Positions 54,133-63,775 are shown, counted from the stretch's first letter. The stretch is 64,000 nt of DNA from Corynebacterium parakroppenstedtii (GCF_019754935.1 NZ_JAGSOA010000002.1:62001-126000), one strand, 5' to 3'. The notes: a model not told the origin generated them from the letters alone. Made by a program: numbers and translations.

Positions 54133-55053
54133 ATGAGCGATTCGCCGCAGACCACGAATACACAGGACTCTGGCTCAGAGGAATCTCGGCAGAAACCGAA
54201 GAAACTCGACCGGAAAGCCTACGAAAAAGAGCTCAAGCGTCTGCAAGCTGAACTCGTGGAAATGCAGCAGTGGGTGGTATCCACTGGCGCTCGCCTGGTC
54301 ATCATCATGGAGGGCCGCGATGCCGCAGGTAAAGGCTCTGCCATTAAGCGCATCACCCAGTATCTCAACCCCAGGACCTGCCGCATCGAGGCCCTGCCGG
54401 CCCCGAACTCGCGTGAGCAAGGGCAGTGGTATTTCCAGCGCTATGTCGAAAAATTGCCGACGAAGGGCGAGATCGTCATTTTCGACCGCTCGTGGTACAA
54501 CCGCGCTGGTGTCGAACGTGTGATGGGGTTCGCAACGTCGGAAGAGTACCGACGCTTCCTCCACCAGGCACCGATCTTCGAGCGTCTCCTCGTCGAAGAC
54601 GGGATCATGCTGCGCAAGTATTGGTTCTCTGTGTCCGACGAAGAGCAGCTGCGTCGGTTCGAGTCGCGCCGGGATGACCCGCTGCGTCGGTGGAAACTAT
54701 CGCCGATGGATATGCAGTCCATCACCCGGTGGGAGGACTATTCGAAGGCGAAGGACGAGATGTTCGTCCACACGGATATTCCCACAGCCCCCTGGTACAC
54801 CGTTGAGAGCGAGGATAAAAAGCGGTCGCGTATCAACGTGATCAACCATCTCCTCTCGTCGATTCCGTATGAGCACATTGAGCAGGACATTCCTGAAATG
54901 CCCGAGCGTCCTGCCCGGCGCGACTATGAGCGCCCGCCGCGGAGTGATTTCCGCTATGTACCTGATGTGGCCTCGAACTTAGAGAAAGACAAGGTCAAGG
55001 CGAAAAAGAAGGCTAAGAAGAAGGGTAAGAAGAATAAAGATAAGAAGAAGTAG
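54133..55053 (+). CDS. ppk2: polyphosphate kinase 2
   Basis: A 306-residue PPK2 that transfers phosphate between polyphosphate and nucleotides. Walker A is EGRDAAGKGSAIKRI, Walker B FDRSWYNRAGVERVMGF, and the lid region RRDDPLRRWKLSPMD. The N-terminus is polar with a Lys-rich helix; the last ~20 residues are almost only Lys, typical of polyphosphate- or nucleic-acid-binding tails. GGAGAGG precedes the ATG. Confidence 0.95.
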   Translation: MSDSPQTTNTQDSGSEESRQKPKKLDRKAYEKELKRLQAELVEMQQWVVSTGARLVIIMEGRDAAGKGSAIKRITQYLNPRTCRIEALPAPNSREQGQWYFQRYVEKLPTKGEIVIFDRSWYNRAGVERVMGFATSEEYRRFLHQAPIFERLLVEDGIMLRKYWFSVSDEEQLRRFESRRDDPLRRWKLSPMDMQSITRWEDYSKAKDEMFVHTDIPTAPWYTVESEDKKRSRINVINHLLSSIPYEHIEQDIPEMPERPARRDYERPPRSDFRYVPDVASNLEKDKVKAKKKAKKKGKKNKDKKK

Positions 55054-55166
55054 CCACGGCTGAGGAAAGTGCGGTGCTCTCCATTTCGGGGGCAAAATGA
55101 GGGTGATTTCCCTATTTTTTGGCGAAATCACTGTCATAAACGGGTGGGGAGTGGAAGACTGCGTTC

Positions 55167-56336
55167 ATGGCAGACGCACAGAAAAGTGACCAGCAACATA
55201 GTAGTGATAAGCAGCACACCGCAGCCGGTGCAGGGGATACCGCGTCGGTAACGTCTCCGACCGATTATGTTCACCTATCTGTACACGGCTCTGTGGGCCA
55301 TATCGTTCTCGACCGGCCCAAGGCGCTCAATTCCCTGAACACGGACATGTGCGCGGCAATAGAACGCGCGCTAACGGCGTGGTCGTCTGATCCGGCTATC
55401 GATGTTGTCGTCATGACATCATCGACGCCGAAAGCGTACTGTGCCGGTGGCGACGTGAGGCGCGTTCGTGAACTTCAACTCGAAGGCACGGAGGAAGGAC
55501 GTGCTGCTGCTGATGGGTTCTTCACGAACGAATATCGCATGAATGCTCTGTTGTCAGAGTTTCCGAAGCCATTCGTGGCCGTGATGAATGGCATCGTTAT
55601 GGGGGGTGGCCTGGGGATTTCCTTGCATGGCTCTCACCGGGTGATTACGGAACGCACGTGGGCCTCGATGCCAGAAATGGCTATTGGTTTCTCGACGGAC
55701 GTGGGAGTGTCCTACGCCATGCAGCACCTTCGCCAGCCTTATGGGGATCCCGACGGGACGACGTCGAATGGTCTAGCGCTGTTTATGGGGCTGACGGGCT
55801 ACCGCTTTACGCAGGCCGACATGTTGTGGTCGGGGATGGCCACGCACATTATTTCCTCGCACGAGGTGGAGAACTTCGTCACCGCGATTGATGAGCATGG
55901 CCTTGATTCCGCCTTAGATACCTATGCGCGCCCGACCGCCGAGGCAGGACCCTCGTATTTAGCTCGCCATATTGAGGAGATTAACGACATCTTTAGCGAG
56001 GGCGATTGGTTCGATATTGAGGCGAAGCTCGACAAGGGCGGCTATGACAAGGAGCTCATTGCTGTTATTGATAACCTGCTGAGCTCTGCGAACCCATCCT
56101 CGCTGGTGGCAACGACGTTATTGTTCCGCGCGAATGAGAAGGCGGAAGATCTGCGCCAAGGCCTGAAGAATGAGTATGAGGTAGGGAAGGTCCTGCGCTA
56201 CCAGGAGAATTTTGCTGAAGGCGTCCGAGCGGTCCTGGTGGATAAAGACAATCGGGCGAGCTTTGACCCACATGTCACTGCCGAGGTCAACCCCGAACCG
56301 TTTGAAGAGGCCTTAGTTACCGCTCAGTCCGAATAA
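55167..56336 (+). CDS. enoyl-CoA hydratase/isomerase family, 3-hydroxyisobutyryl-CoA hydrolase-like
   Basis: A 389-residue crotonase-fold protein. After a polar 35-residue start come HIVLDRPKALNSLN, AYCAGGDVRRVRE, MGGGLGISLHGSHRVITER and MPEMAIGFSTDVG. The Glu and Asp of this last motif are those used by 3-hydroxyisobutyryl-CoA hydrolases in valine breakdown. Length and the C-terminal helical region also fit that group. No other valine genes are adjacent. Confidence 0.88.
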   Translation: MADAQKSDQQHSSDKQHTAAGAGDTASVTSPTDYVHLSVHGSVGHIVLDRPKALNSLNTDMCAAIERALTAWSSDPAIDVVVMTSSTPKAYCAGGDVRRVRELQLEGTEEGRAAADGFFTNEYRMNALLSEFPKPFVAVMNGIVMGGGLGISLHGSHRVITERTWASMPEMAIGFSTDVGVSYAMQHLRQPYGDPDGTTSNGLALFMGLTGYRFTQADMLWSGMATHIISSHEVENFVTAIDEHGLDSALDTYARPTAEAGPSYLARHIEEINDIFSEGDWFDIEAKLDKGGYDKELIAVIDNLLSSANPSSLVATTLLFRANEKAEDLRQGLKNEYEVGKVLRYQENFAEGVRAVLVDKDNRASFDPHVTAEVNPEPFEEALVTAQSE

Positions 56337-56415
56337 GGCGGTGAGCAACGCTGCCGCGGTCACGGGTTAGTGTGGCGCAACGTGCAAAGAGCAATGTGCC
56401 CGCCGCTCACATTCA

Positions 56416-57150
56416 CTACACGGTGACTGAGTGTGTCTGGCGGTCCACTTGCTCGGGGCTCGTGCGTTGCTGCAACCGGGCCCACACAACGAATCCCCAG
56501 ATGACGAAGCCCGCGTACACGATGTACAGCACGGCGGAAGGATAGTAGCCAGCCGCGAGAAGAAGCGGAATTCCGACCAGGTCTACACCGATCCAAATGA
56601 GCCAGAATTCCGTCCAGCCCTTCGCCATCCCGTAGGTGGCCAGCATAGAACCGACGAAAATCCAGGCATCAGACCACGGACCCCAGGACCCGAGTGCGCT
56701 AAAAAGCCAGGCGCAGACGATAGTTCCGACGATTGCTACACCGACCATGGTGAGCCGTTGCCGTGCCGTTGCCCAGTGGGGCTCCACAGCCGCTTCGGTC
56801 GGCTCCGAGACGATTGATCGCGAGGGGTCGGTGTCCTGGCATTCCCGGATTCCTCGCAGCCGGGCGGCCCGCCACTGGTACCAGCCATAAGCGCTGACGA
56901 TGAGGAACATCACCTGACGCCCAGCCTGGCCATAGAGGTCAAGATTTTGCGGAGTATCAAACACCCCGCCCAAGAACACGGTGAAAAGCAGAATATTGCC
57001 GACGATACCCACCGGCCATGCCCACACCACTCGTTTCATGCCCCCGATTGCAGAAGCGAGCCCAAAGAGGTTACCGATGATTTCACGCCACAAAATGGGA
57101 TAGCCGGCGATGACGACTGTGGCGTCGAGAAGATGAGAAAAAGGATTCAC
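56416..57150 (-). CDS. ribM: riboflavin transporter RibM (PnuX), PnuC family
   Basis: A 244-residue membrane protein with about seven helices and the PnuC-family pattern: EIIGNLFGLASAIGGMKR, WAWPVGIVGNILLF, YGQAGRQVMFLIVSAYGWYQW. By family alone it would be called a nicotinamide riboside carrier, but an FMN riboswitch lies directly upstream, and actinobacterial PnuC-like proteins under that switch (RibM/PnuX of C. glutamicum and Streptomyces) import riboflavin. A charged loop (about 103-130) splits the helices. GTG start with GGAG 6 bases upstream. Confidence 0.88.
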   Translation of the reverse strand: MNPFSHLLDATVVIAGYPILWREIIGNLFGLASAIGGMKRVVWAWPVGIVGNILLFTVFLGGVFDTPQNLDLYGQAGRQVMFLIVSAYGWYQWRAARLRGIRECQDTDPSRSIVSEPTEAAVEPHWATARQRLTMVGVAIVGTIVCAWLFSALGSWGPWSDAWIFVGSMLATYGMAKGWTEFWLIWIGVDLVGIPLLLAAGYYPSAVLYIVYAGFVIWGFVVWARLQQRTSPEQVDRQTHSVTV

Positions 57151-57202
57151 GATGTTCTCCGTAGCAAGACGACGTGATCCTCAGAGGCATACAGAAATAC
57201 AT

Positions 57203-57366
57203 TCTCTTCCATCCGGACTATGACCGTCGGCTCCGGAATTACACCGGATCTGCTAGACCCCTCATGTGCACATCCTTGCACGTGAGAGCGCTCGCGGGCT
57301 TACCTCTTCGTCTCTGTCAGAAGGGGTTCACCGCCGGTGGGGAATTTCACCCCGCCCTGAGAACGA
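57203..57366 (-). ncRNA. FMN riboswitch (RFN element)
   Basis: The minus strand carries the conserved RFN parts in order: CAGGGCGGGGTGAAATTCCC, CACCGGCGGT, AGCCCGCGAGCG, GATCCGGTGTAATTCCGGAG, CCGACGGTCATAGTCCGGAT and GAAGAGAATG. The outer helix closes TTCTC with GAGAA. FMN binding would lower expression of ribM, whose GTG starts about 50 bases downstream. The rest of the gap to the TetR gene (57367-57492) shows nothing clear. Confidence 0.95.
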
Positions 57367-57492
57367 ACTCTATGTTACTCACTCACACAAAAGGCGCTGC
57401 CACAACCCAATAATGAGTCGTGACAGCGCCATGAGGTCACACCCGCCGACGGACGTGAACTGCAGTATCCGGCAGCGGGGGAGGGGTAATGA

Positions 57493-58137
57493 TTACGCGA
57501 CGGGTGCGTCGATAAACCGATCACGGATTGTTGCGAAGGATTCGTTCATTGTTGTCAGGAACTCGTCCTTGGCAATGCCCTGACTAGCAAGAGACTTACC
57601 GCGTCGTAGACCGAAGCTCGTGATGACCGCGTTGATTGCGGCAATGGAGAGCTCGTAGAGCAAACACACGTGCAACGAACGAGGAGAGACGGTGGTGCCG
57701 CGCCGGGTCGACTCGCGAGCGGCGATGGCATCATGCATGGTCTCAATATTCGCTTTGCACTGATCCGCGAACTCGGAATTGTCGGATCTCAGAAGATAGA
57801 GCCCGATGGCTTCCGGGTTCGTTGCCGCCCATCCCTTATCGAAGATGGTGCGAATGAGCTCTTCGGCCGCGTGCTCGAAGCATGAGATCGTGTCCCATTC
57901 TGCGGGTGCATGTTCAATAATCGACGCAAACGAATCAAGCAGGTTAGAGCACTGGAATTGCAGGGCTTCATTGACTGAGGAGAAGTAGTTGTGGAATGTC
58001 CGCACGGACACTCCGGCCTCCTCAGCAACCGCCGCCACGGTTAACCCCTCGATGCCTCGATGGGTGATCACCGTGAGCGTCGCGTCCCCGATTGCTTGTC
58101 TCGTGGCCGCTTTCTTCGATTCACGAAGGCCAGTCAT
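57493..58137 (-). CDS. TetR family transcriptional regulator
   Basis: A 214-residue regulator with N-terminal helix-turn-helix RQAIGDATLTVITHRGIEGL, AVAEEAGVSVRTFHNYFSS and a helical ligand domain. The ATG overlaps the stop of the MMPL gene as TAATG, so it is made from the same transcript and probably represses it. A matching palindrome lies upstream of the MMPL gene. Confidence 0.9.
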   Translation of the reverse strand: MTGLRESKKAATRQAIGDATLTVITHRGIEGLTVAAVAEEAGVSVRTFHNYFSSVNEALQFQCSNLLDSFASIIEHAPAEWDTISCFEHAAEELIRTIFDKGWAATNPEAIGLYLLRSDNSEFADQCKANIETMHDAIAARESTRRGTTVSPRSLHVCLLYELSIAAINAVITSFGLRRGKSLASQGIAKDEFLTTMNESFATIRDRFIDAPVA

Positions 58138-60593
58138 TAGTCAGCATCTACTTTCGAACTACCTGCTGAGTGTCCTCCACCGGAGCGACGGCTACGCGGT
58201 TCCGGAACGACGGGGGCAGAGATATTCGGGTTGCTGGTGGCGTCGTCGTCGGAAGCGGACTGATCGTCCTCGTGAGATCCGCCCTGCGCTCCATCTTCGG
58301 AACCCTGAGCTCCGTCGTCGTCGGGAGAAATATCCTTAATTCCTTCGCCTTCGACGTCGACCCGAGGCGTAATCTTCGCCATCCACTTGGGCATCCACCA
58401 GGCCTTTTCGCCGAGGATGAACATGGTCGCCGGAATCAGCGTCATGCGCACCAGGAAGGCATCGATGAAGACCGCGACGGCCAGTGCGAAGCCCATGGTC
58501 TTAATGACCTGCATATCCTGCAGCATGAACGCGGCGAACACGGAGATCATGATCAAGGCTGCAGCGGTCACGACGCGGGCACCGTGTTTGAACCCGTTGG
58601 CCGTCGCATTGCCGGCTGTCTTGCCGTGGTGCCAACCCTCACGCATACGGGAGACCAAGAACACTTCGTAGTCCATGGCCAGGCCGAAGACAATACCAAT
58701 CAGAATGATCGGCAGGAACGAAATGATGGGTTGCGGGTCGGAAATGATGCCCAACCAGCCCTCTTGGAAGAATCCGACGGTCAAGCCGAAGGTTGCGCAG
58801 ACGGTCAGCCCGAATCCGAGAGCCGCGATGAACGGGACAGGGATTGAACGGAACACCAGCATCAGGATGAAGAATGCCAGGACCAGGACGATGGCGATGT
58901 AGGGGACCAGCACATTATTCAGACGATCGGAGATGTCCGTCTGGATAGCTGTCACACCTGTGACGCCAAAGTGTGCACCGGTCTCCTCAGTGTAGGAATC
59001 CTCCTTATCGCGGACTTTCTGCATGGTTTCCTTGGTCTTGTCATCCACCGAGCCTGTGGTAGGGACAATCAACACCTGGGCAGTATCGCCGGCGTCGTTA
59101 ACCTGGCTGAGCATGGCGTTCTTCACACCGTCAATGGTGTTGAATTCTTGGACAGCCTTAGCAAACGCTGGTTGGCGTTGATCCTCTGGCACATCCTTTG
59201 CGTCGATGACAGCAACGAGAGGTGCGTTACGGCCGGGGCCGAAGGCGTCGTCGACCATCTCATAAGCCTGCCGGGGCGACTCGTTCGGGTCCGACGTGGC
59301 ATCCGTCGGCAAGGCAAGATTCAAGCGGGTCATGGGCAGCGCAATCAAAACAAGTGCGATGACTCCAACACCCAGGAACGCCCAGGGTTGCTTGCGAATG
59401 ATGCGAACCCAGCGGAGACCCATGGTTGGCTTTTCACGTTCCGGATCGGGCGCCTCGATAAACGGCACATTGCCCTTGAAGAACGCCTTGCCAAAGAGCC
59501 CCAAGACGGCAGGCAGCAGAGTCAATGCCACCAGGACGGCGATGGCCACTGTCGCAGCAGCGGTCAGCGCCATCGTCGTCAAGAACGGAATCCTGACGAC
59601 AGACAGTGCACATAGCGCCACGATAACGGTGAGACCTGCGAACACCACCGATGAACCGGCAGTACCCACAGCGCGTCCAGCAGCGTGAACCCGGTTCGAG
59701 GTCGAGTTCGATAGCTCGTTCTTATACCGCGACGTAATGAAGAGCGCGTAGTCAATGCCCACAGCGAGCCCCAGCATGGAAGCGAGGATTGGTGTGGAGT
59801 CATTCACGCTATCGACCAGGCCAGTCAGTGCCATCACGCCCAAGTTACCGATGAGCACACCGACCAACGCCGTGATGATCGGCATACCGGCGGCAATCAA
59901 GCTACCGAAGGTAATAACCAACACAACAAGGGCAACAGCGATACCGATCAGCTCGGACGTGCCAGAATTTGGCTCCTCCATCGTGAAGGCCTGGCCTTCA
60001 TACTGGATGTCCAAGTTCGACGAGCGTGAATCGTCGACAATTTCTTTGAACTTGTCTACATCCGACGACGGAATGTCGGAGACTGTGTCAGCATCAAAGG
60101 TGATGTCCACCGTGCCGGTCTTCTGATCGCTTGATAGCGGTGAGACCGACTCAGCGTTCTTAGCAATCTGCTCTTCCGACAACTGCTGTTGCTGGCCGAC
60201 GGCCGTGATCTTCTGCGTGATCCCAGCGGCAGCTGTGGCAGGATCCACCATCGAGTCGGAGGACTTCAGGATGCCTGCGTCTTTGAGCTTGGTCAGAGTG
60301 TCGTTGACCGCTTGTTGCTCGTCGGGATCAGTGAGCTTCTTCCCATTTTCGGCCTGGAAGACGAGCGTGCCAGTGGGGGCAGTGGTCTGGTCTTCCGCTC
60401 CAGGGAAGCGCTCCTTCATGGTGTTTTGAGCTTTTTCGCTCTCAATACCAGGGATCGAGAAAGTGGAGCTTGTTGTGGTTGATAGAGCAGCTGATGCCGC
60501 GCCCATCCCGATGAGGATGAGCAGCCACACGGCGATGAATCGCCATTTGTGCTTGTAGGCAGCAGTGCCTACACGGTAAAGAAACCGCGCCAT
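58137..60593 (-). CDS. MMPL/RND family transporter
   Basis: An 818-residue exporter of about 12 helices in two halves. Each half has an external domain (about 50-190 and about 420-530) and a membrane core: ASMLGLAVGIDYALFITSRY in the first half and GIVFGLAMDYEVFLVSRMRE in the second, holding the Asp/Tyr proton-relay residues. The C-terminal ~80 residues are Asp/Ser/Gly-rich and disordered. Homologues export lipids or drugs. It is first in the operon with its TetR regulator. Confidence 0.92.
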   Translation of the reverse strand: MARFLYRVGTAAYKHKWRFIAVWLLILIGMGAASAALSTTTSSTFSIPGIESEKAQNTMKERFPGAEDQTTAPTGTLVFQAENGKKLTDPDEQQAVNDTLTKLKDAGILKSSDSMVDPATAAAGITQKITAVGQQQQLSEEQIAKNAESVSPLSSDQKTGTVDITFDADTVSDIPSSDVDKFKEIVDDSRSSNLDIQYEGQAFTMEEPNSGTSELIGIAVALVVLVITFGSLIAAGMPIITALVGVLIGNLGVMALTGLVDSVNDSTPILASMLGLAVGIDYALFITSRYKNELSNSTSNRVHAAGRAVGTAGSSVVFAGLTVIVALCALSVVRIPFLTTMALTAAATVAIAVLVALTLLPAVLGLFGKAFFKGNVPFIEAPDPEREKPTMGLRWVRIIRKQPWAFLGVGVIALVLIALPMTRLNLALPTDATSDPNESPRQAYEMVDDAFGPGRNAPLVAVIDAKDVPEDQRQPAFAKAVQEFNTIDGVKNAMLSQVNDAGDTAQVLIVPTTGSVDDKTKETMQKVRDKEDSYTEETGAHFGVTGVTAIQTDISDRLNNVLVPYIAIVLVLAFFILMLVFRSIPVPFIAALGFGLTVCATFGLTVGFFQEGWLGIISDPQPIISFLPIILIGIVFGLAMDYEVFLVSRMREGWHHGKTAGNATANGFKHGARVVTAAALIMISVFAAFMLQDMQVIKTMGFALAVAVFIDAFLVRMTLIPATMFILGEKAWWMPKWMAKITPRVDVEGEGIKDISPDDDGAQGSEDGAQGGSHEDDQSASDDDATSNPNISAPVVPEPRSRRSGGGHSAGSSKVDAD

Positions 60594-60697
60594 AGGTAGC
60601 CAGCCTTTCTTAGAGGGGTGATTACCTCCTACAGGGGCACTACGCGGACCGCATTACTTTGACGCGTAGGAGGAGGACGTAGCCACAGTAGAAAAAA

Positions 60698-60714
60698 TTG
60701 CACAATGTGTGCAA
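60698..60714. promoter_or_regulatory. perfect palindrome TTGCACA-ATG-TGTGCAA, likely TetR operator
   Basis: Seven-base arms with a 3-base centre, about 105 bases upstream of the MMPL start. Size and symmetry are typical of TetR-family operators, and the regulator gene is in the same operon. It could also touch the divergent pip gene. Confidence 0.6.
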
Positions 60715-60857
60715 CTTTGCAGGGCTCCTGAAACAAAATTGTTACTTAAGGGCTGTGAAACGCATGTGTGCTGCTTGTTAAATAGCGCGTGTGCTGCAGG
60801 AAAAGGGTAGTGACGTGGATGGATTATTAATGAACGCGCGATGAGCCACCAATGTGG

Positions 60858-60863
60858 TTAGGT
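60858..60863 (+). promoter_or_regulatory. -10-like hexamer TTAGGT before pip
   Basis: TTAGGT, 7 bases, then ATG at 60871. Weak, since G-rich bases nearby might serve as a ribosome site. Confidence 0.3.
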
Positions 60864-60870
60864 GGGAACC

Positions 60871-61941
60871 ATGAATTCACACGATGTCCAGATCGCGATA
60901 GTGCAGAAAGGCCTCTACTCGGAGACGGCCCCATTCAATGAAGGAACCGTCGAACGACCGGTAGACCCTGACTCCCCAGCGAGTACCCAGCACATCGCCT
61001 ATGCCGAATATGGAAATCCGGAGGGCATTCCTGCCGTCTTTATTCACGGTGGCCCGGGCGGGGGAACCTCAGCCAAGGAGGCTCGTTTCTTCAACCCCGA
61101 TAAGTACCGGATTATCCTCATTGACCAGCGCGGATGTGGGAGATCAACCCCACACCTGGCCGATCCCGACACCAATATCGACGCAGAACTCTCGGTGAAC
61201 ACTACGTCCGAATTAATTGGTGATATCGAAGCGATCCGGGAAGCCTTAGGCATTGAGAAGTGGGTTGTTTTCGGCGGATCATGGGGCTCCACCTTGTCAC
61301 TGGCCTACACCCAGGCCCACCCGGAACGAACCCTGGCGATCATCCTTCGCGGCATCTTTATGCTGCGACGGACCGAACTCGATTGGTACTACAACGGCGG
61401 TGCAGCCTACATGTTCCCCGATAAGTGGGAACGCTTCCTCTCTGTGATTCCCGACGATAAAAAACCTGACCCGCTCAACTCGGCTGGAATGACACACCTT
61501 ACCGACGTCAACCTCATCGACGTCTACCACGAACTGCTGCGGTCGGACGATCACGACACCGCTGTTGCCGCCGCCCGGGCGTGGAGTGTGTGGGAAGGAT
61601 CGACGTCCTACCTGCATGATCAGCCCACTGATACGCATGAAGATGAACGGTTCGCTCTAGCCTTCGCGCGCATTGAGAACCACTACTTCGTCAATCACGG
61701 GTTCCTTGAGGAAGGGCAGCTTTTACGCGACGTCGACAAGATCCGCGAAATTCCTGCTGTGATTGCTCAAGGGCGTTACGACGTTGTGTGTCCGCCCATT
61801 ACAGCGTGGCAGCTGCACCAAGCCTGGCCGGAAGCCACATTCGTGTGGTCACCGACGTCCGGACATGCGTCGTATGAGGAAGAAACAACGTCGACATTGG
61901 TGTCGGCAACAGACAAGTTTGCCGAAACGTTCGCGTCGTAA
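60871..61941 (+). CDS. pip: prolyl iminopeptidase (S33 family)
   Basis: A 356-residue alpha/beta hydrolase that removes N-terminal proline from peptides. It has the oxyanion region HGGPGGGTSAKEARFF, LIDQRGCGRSTPH (family signature), the nucleophile elbow VVFGGSWGSTLSLAY, QGRYDVVCPP with the Asp, and SGHASYEE with the His. The alternative start is a GTG 9 bases upstream. Together with the two PepC enzymes it points to active peptide use. Confidence 0.94.
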   Translation: MNSHDVQIAIVQKGLYSETAPFNEGTVERPVDPDSPASTQHIAYAEYGNPEGIPAVFIHGGPGGGTSAKEARFFNPDKYRIILIDQRGCGRSTPHLADPDTNIDAELSVNTTSELIGDIEAIREALGIEKWVVFGGSWGSTLSLAYTQAHPERTLAIILRGIFMLRRTELDWYYNGGAAYMFPDKWERFLSVIPDDKKPDPLNSAGMTHLTDVNLIDVYHELLRSDDHDTAVAAARAWSVWEGSTSYLHDQPTDTHEDERFALAFARIENHYFVNHGFLEEGQLLRDVDKIREIPAVIAQGRYDVVCPPITAWQLHQAWPEATFVWSPTSGHASYEEETTSTLVSATDKFAETFAS

Positions 61942-61950
61942 ATGAGGCGG

Positions 61951-63600
61951 CTAGTCAGCCACCATCGGCTCGAGCGTGAACTCCGGGTGCTCACGCTCAA
62001 TGAACTGCAGCTTCCACTTGTCACCGAATAGGGCAATGAGCTCGCCATCATCACGGGTGAACACCTCAACACCGCGCTGGCGGTTGAGCTCCGGGGCGGA
62101 CTCGTGATCGGTACGCCGAGCCACCGAATACGGAACAGGGCTCGTTTCCGTTTCGACGTTGTACTCGTTCGCCATCCGGGCCTGCATGACTTCAAACTGC
62201 ATGGGCCCGACCGCAGCCATCACCGGCGCAGCGTCGCCACGGGCATCATTGCGGAGAATCTGCACAACACCCTCCGACGACAGCTGCTCCAAAGCTTTGC
62301 GGAATTGCTTGTATTTGCCCAGTGAGCGAGCACGCAACGTGCGGAAATTCTCCGGCGCGAACTGGGGCATGGGGGCAAACTGCACCTTCGTGCCCTCATA
62401 AATCGTGTCGCCGGGAGCTAACGACCCCGCGTTGACGAGCCCCACAATGTCGCCGGGATACGCGGTTTCGACTGTCGACCTCGTCCGCCCAAACACGGTC
62501 AGCGCGTATTTCGTCGAAAATGAGCGGCCAGATTGCGCATGAGTAACCTGCATCCCGCGATCGAACTCACCCGACACCACCCGCATAAAGGCCAGCTTGT
62601 CGCGGTGATGAGTATCCATGCCCGCCTGGACCTTGAAAATGACGCCCGAAAAAGGGTCTTCCGGTGAACGCTCCGTATCAATGGCCCCCGTTGCCTTGCC
62701 CGCTGATTCGAGAACCTTGGGATCAGTTTTCCGTGGCCCGGGCTCAGGAGCAAGCTGGCACAGCAAGTCCAAAATCTGGTGTACACCAAAATTCAACATT
62801 GCCGACGCAAACACCACAGGAGAGGTGGTGCAGTCCAGGAAAAGTTCCTGGTCGTGGACCGCGCCGTCCATGGTGAGAAGCTCGCACTCTTCGACCGCGG
62901 TATCCCACACATCGCCTTCCTTCGACGATGCCTCGTCAGGGGAGTAGTGCTCCTCCGGGGCGATCGTTGACCCACCCGCGGTGCGCAAGAAGTGAATATA
63001 TTCAGTGACATTACCGTCGGCATCGCGCCGGGCGAGGCCGTGGAAGTCCCCAGCCATCCCGACGGGCCAAAACAGCGGTGTCGGCTGCAGGCCGATTTCG
63101 TCGACAATCTCGTCCATGAGTTCGAGAGGAGCGCGGCCTGGGCGGTCCCACTTGTTGATCACCGTGATGATGGGAAGGCCACGGGCTTTACACACCCGGA
63201 ACAGCTTGAGCGTCTGGGGCTCCAGGCCCTTCGCGCCGTCGATGAGCATGACGGCAGCATCCACAGCGGTGAGGACGCGGTAGGTGTCCTCCGAAAAGTC
63301 TGCGTGACCAGGGGTGTCAACTAAGTTAATGACGTAGGGCTCCGTGCCCTTCGGTGCATTTTCGGGCAGATACTCGAACTGGAGAGCCGACGAGGCGATG
63401 GAAATACCACGATCCTTCTCCATCTCCATCCAGTCCGACACGGTGGACTTACGGCCGGCCTTGCCATGAACAGCGCCCGCTTCGGCGATCACATGTGCGT
63501 GAAGCGCTAGAGCTTCGGTGAGTGTGGATTTACCAGCGTCGGGGTGTGCAATCACTGCGAATGTTCGGCGTCGAGCGCTTTCCTCCGCGACTGTACTCAT
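61951..63600 (-). CDS. prfC: peptide chain release factor 3
   Basis: A 549-residue GTPase that recycles RF1/RF2 from the ribosome. G1 is AHPDAGKSTL, G2/switch region DRGISIASS, G3 DTPGHADFSEDTYR, G4 NKWDRPGR. Domains II and III follow (GVIFKVQAGMDTHHRDKLAF, VVQILRNDARGDAAPVMAAV). The C-terminus VEVFTRDDGELIALFGDKW fits RF3 rather than EF-G. It converges on pip with 9 bases between stops. Confidence 0.96.
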   Translation of the reverse strand: MSTVAEESARRRTFAVIAHPDAGKSTLTEALALHAHVIAEAGAVHGKAGRKSTVSDWMEMEKDRGISIASSALQFEYLPENAPKGTEPYVINLVDTPGHADFSEDTYRVLTAVDAAVMLIDGAKGLEPQTLKLFRVCKARGLPIITVINKWDRPGRAPLELMDEIVDEIGLQPTPLFWPVGMAGDFHGLARRDADGNVTEYIHFLRTAGGSTIAPEEHYSPDEASSKEGDVWDTAVEECELLTMDGAVHDQELFLDCTTSPVVFASAMLNFGVHQILDLLCQLAPEPGPRKTDPKVLESAGKATGAIDTERSPEDPFSGVIFKVQAGMDTHHRDKLAFMRVVSGEFDRGMQVTHAQSGRSFSTKYALTVFGRTRSTVETAYPGDIVGLVNAGSLAPGDTIYEGTKVQFAPMPQFAPENFRTLRARSLGKYKQFRKALEQLSSEGVVQILRNDARGDAAPVMAAVGPMQFEVMQARMANEYNVETETSPVPYSVARRTDHESAPELNRQRGVEVFTRDDGELIALFGDKWKLQFIEREHPEFTLEPMVAD

Positions 63601-63762
63601 TTGAGCGTTCCTTTTCCTCTCGCTGGTGTTGGCTCACCGGTTGTGTCTGGCCGTTGCAATGGCGTCAGTGTAGGCCGTCGTTAATCTAACCGCTCCATGA
63701 TAGCCGCACCACGGTGGGGCAGTGTTTTTAGTGTTTTACCCTTCTGCGCGGTCATGACGCTG

Positions 63763-63768
63763 TAGTCT
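63763..63768 (+). promoter_or_regulatory. -10 hexamer TAGTCT, leaderless last gene
   Basis: TAGTCT, 7 bases, then ATG at 63776, no ribosome site. Confidence 0.45.
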
Positions 63769-63775
63769 CAGCGTT

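Noticed and set aside
56416..57150. Nicotinamide riboside transporter PnuC as the function of this gene
   Set aside because: The FMN riboswitch directly upstream argues for riboflavin uptake (RibM/PnuX) instead.
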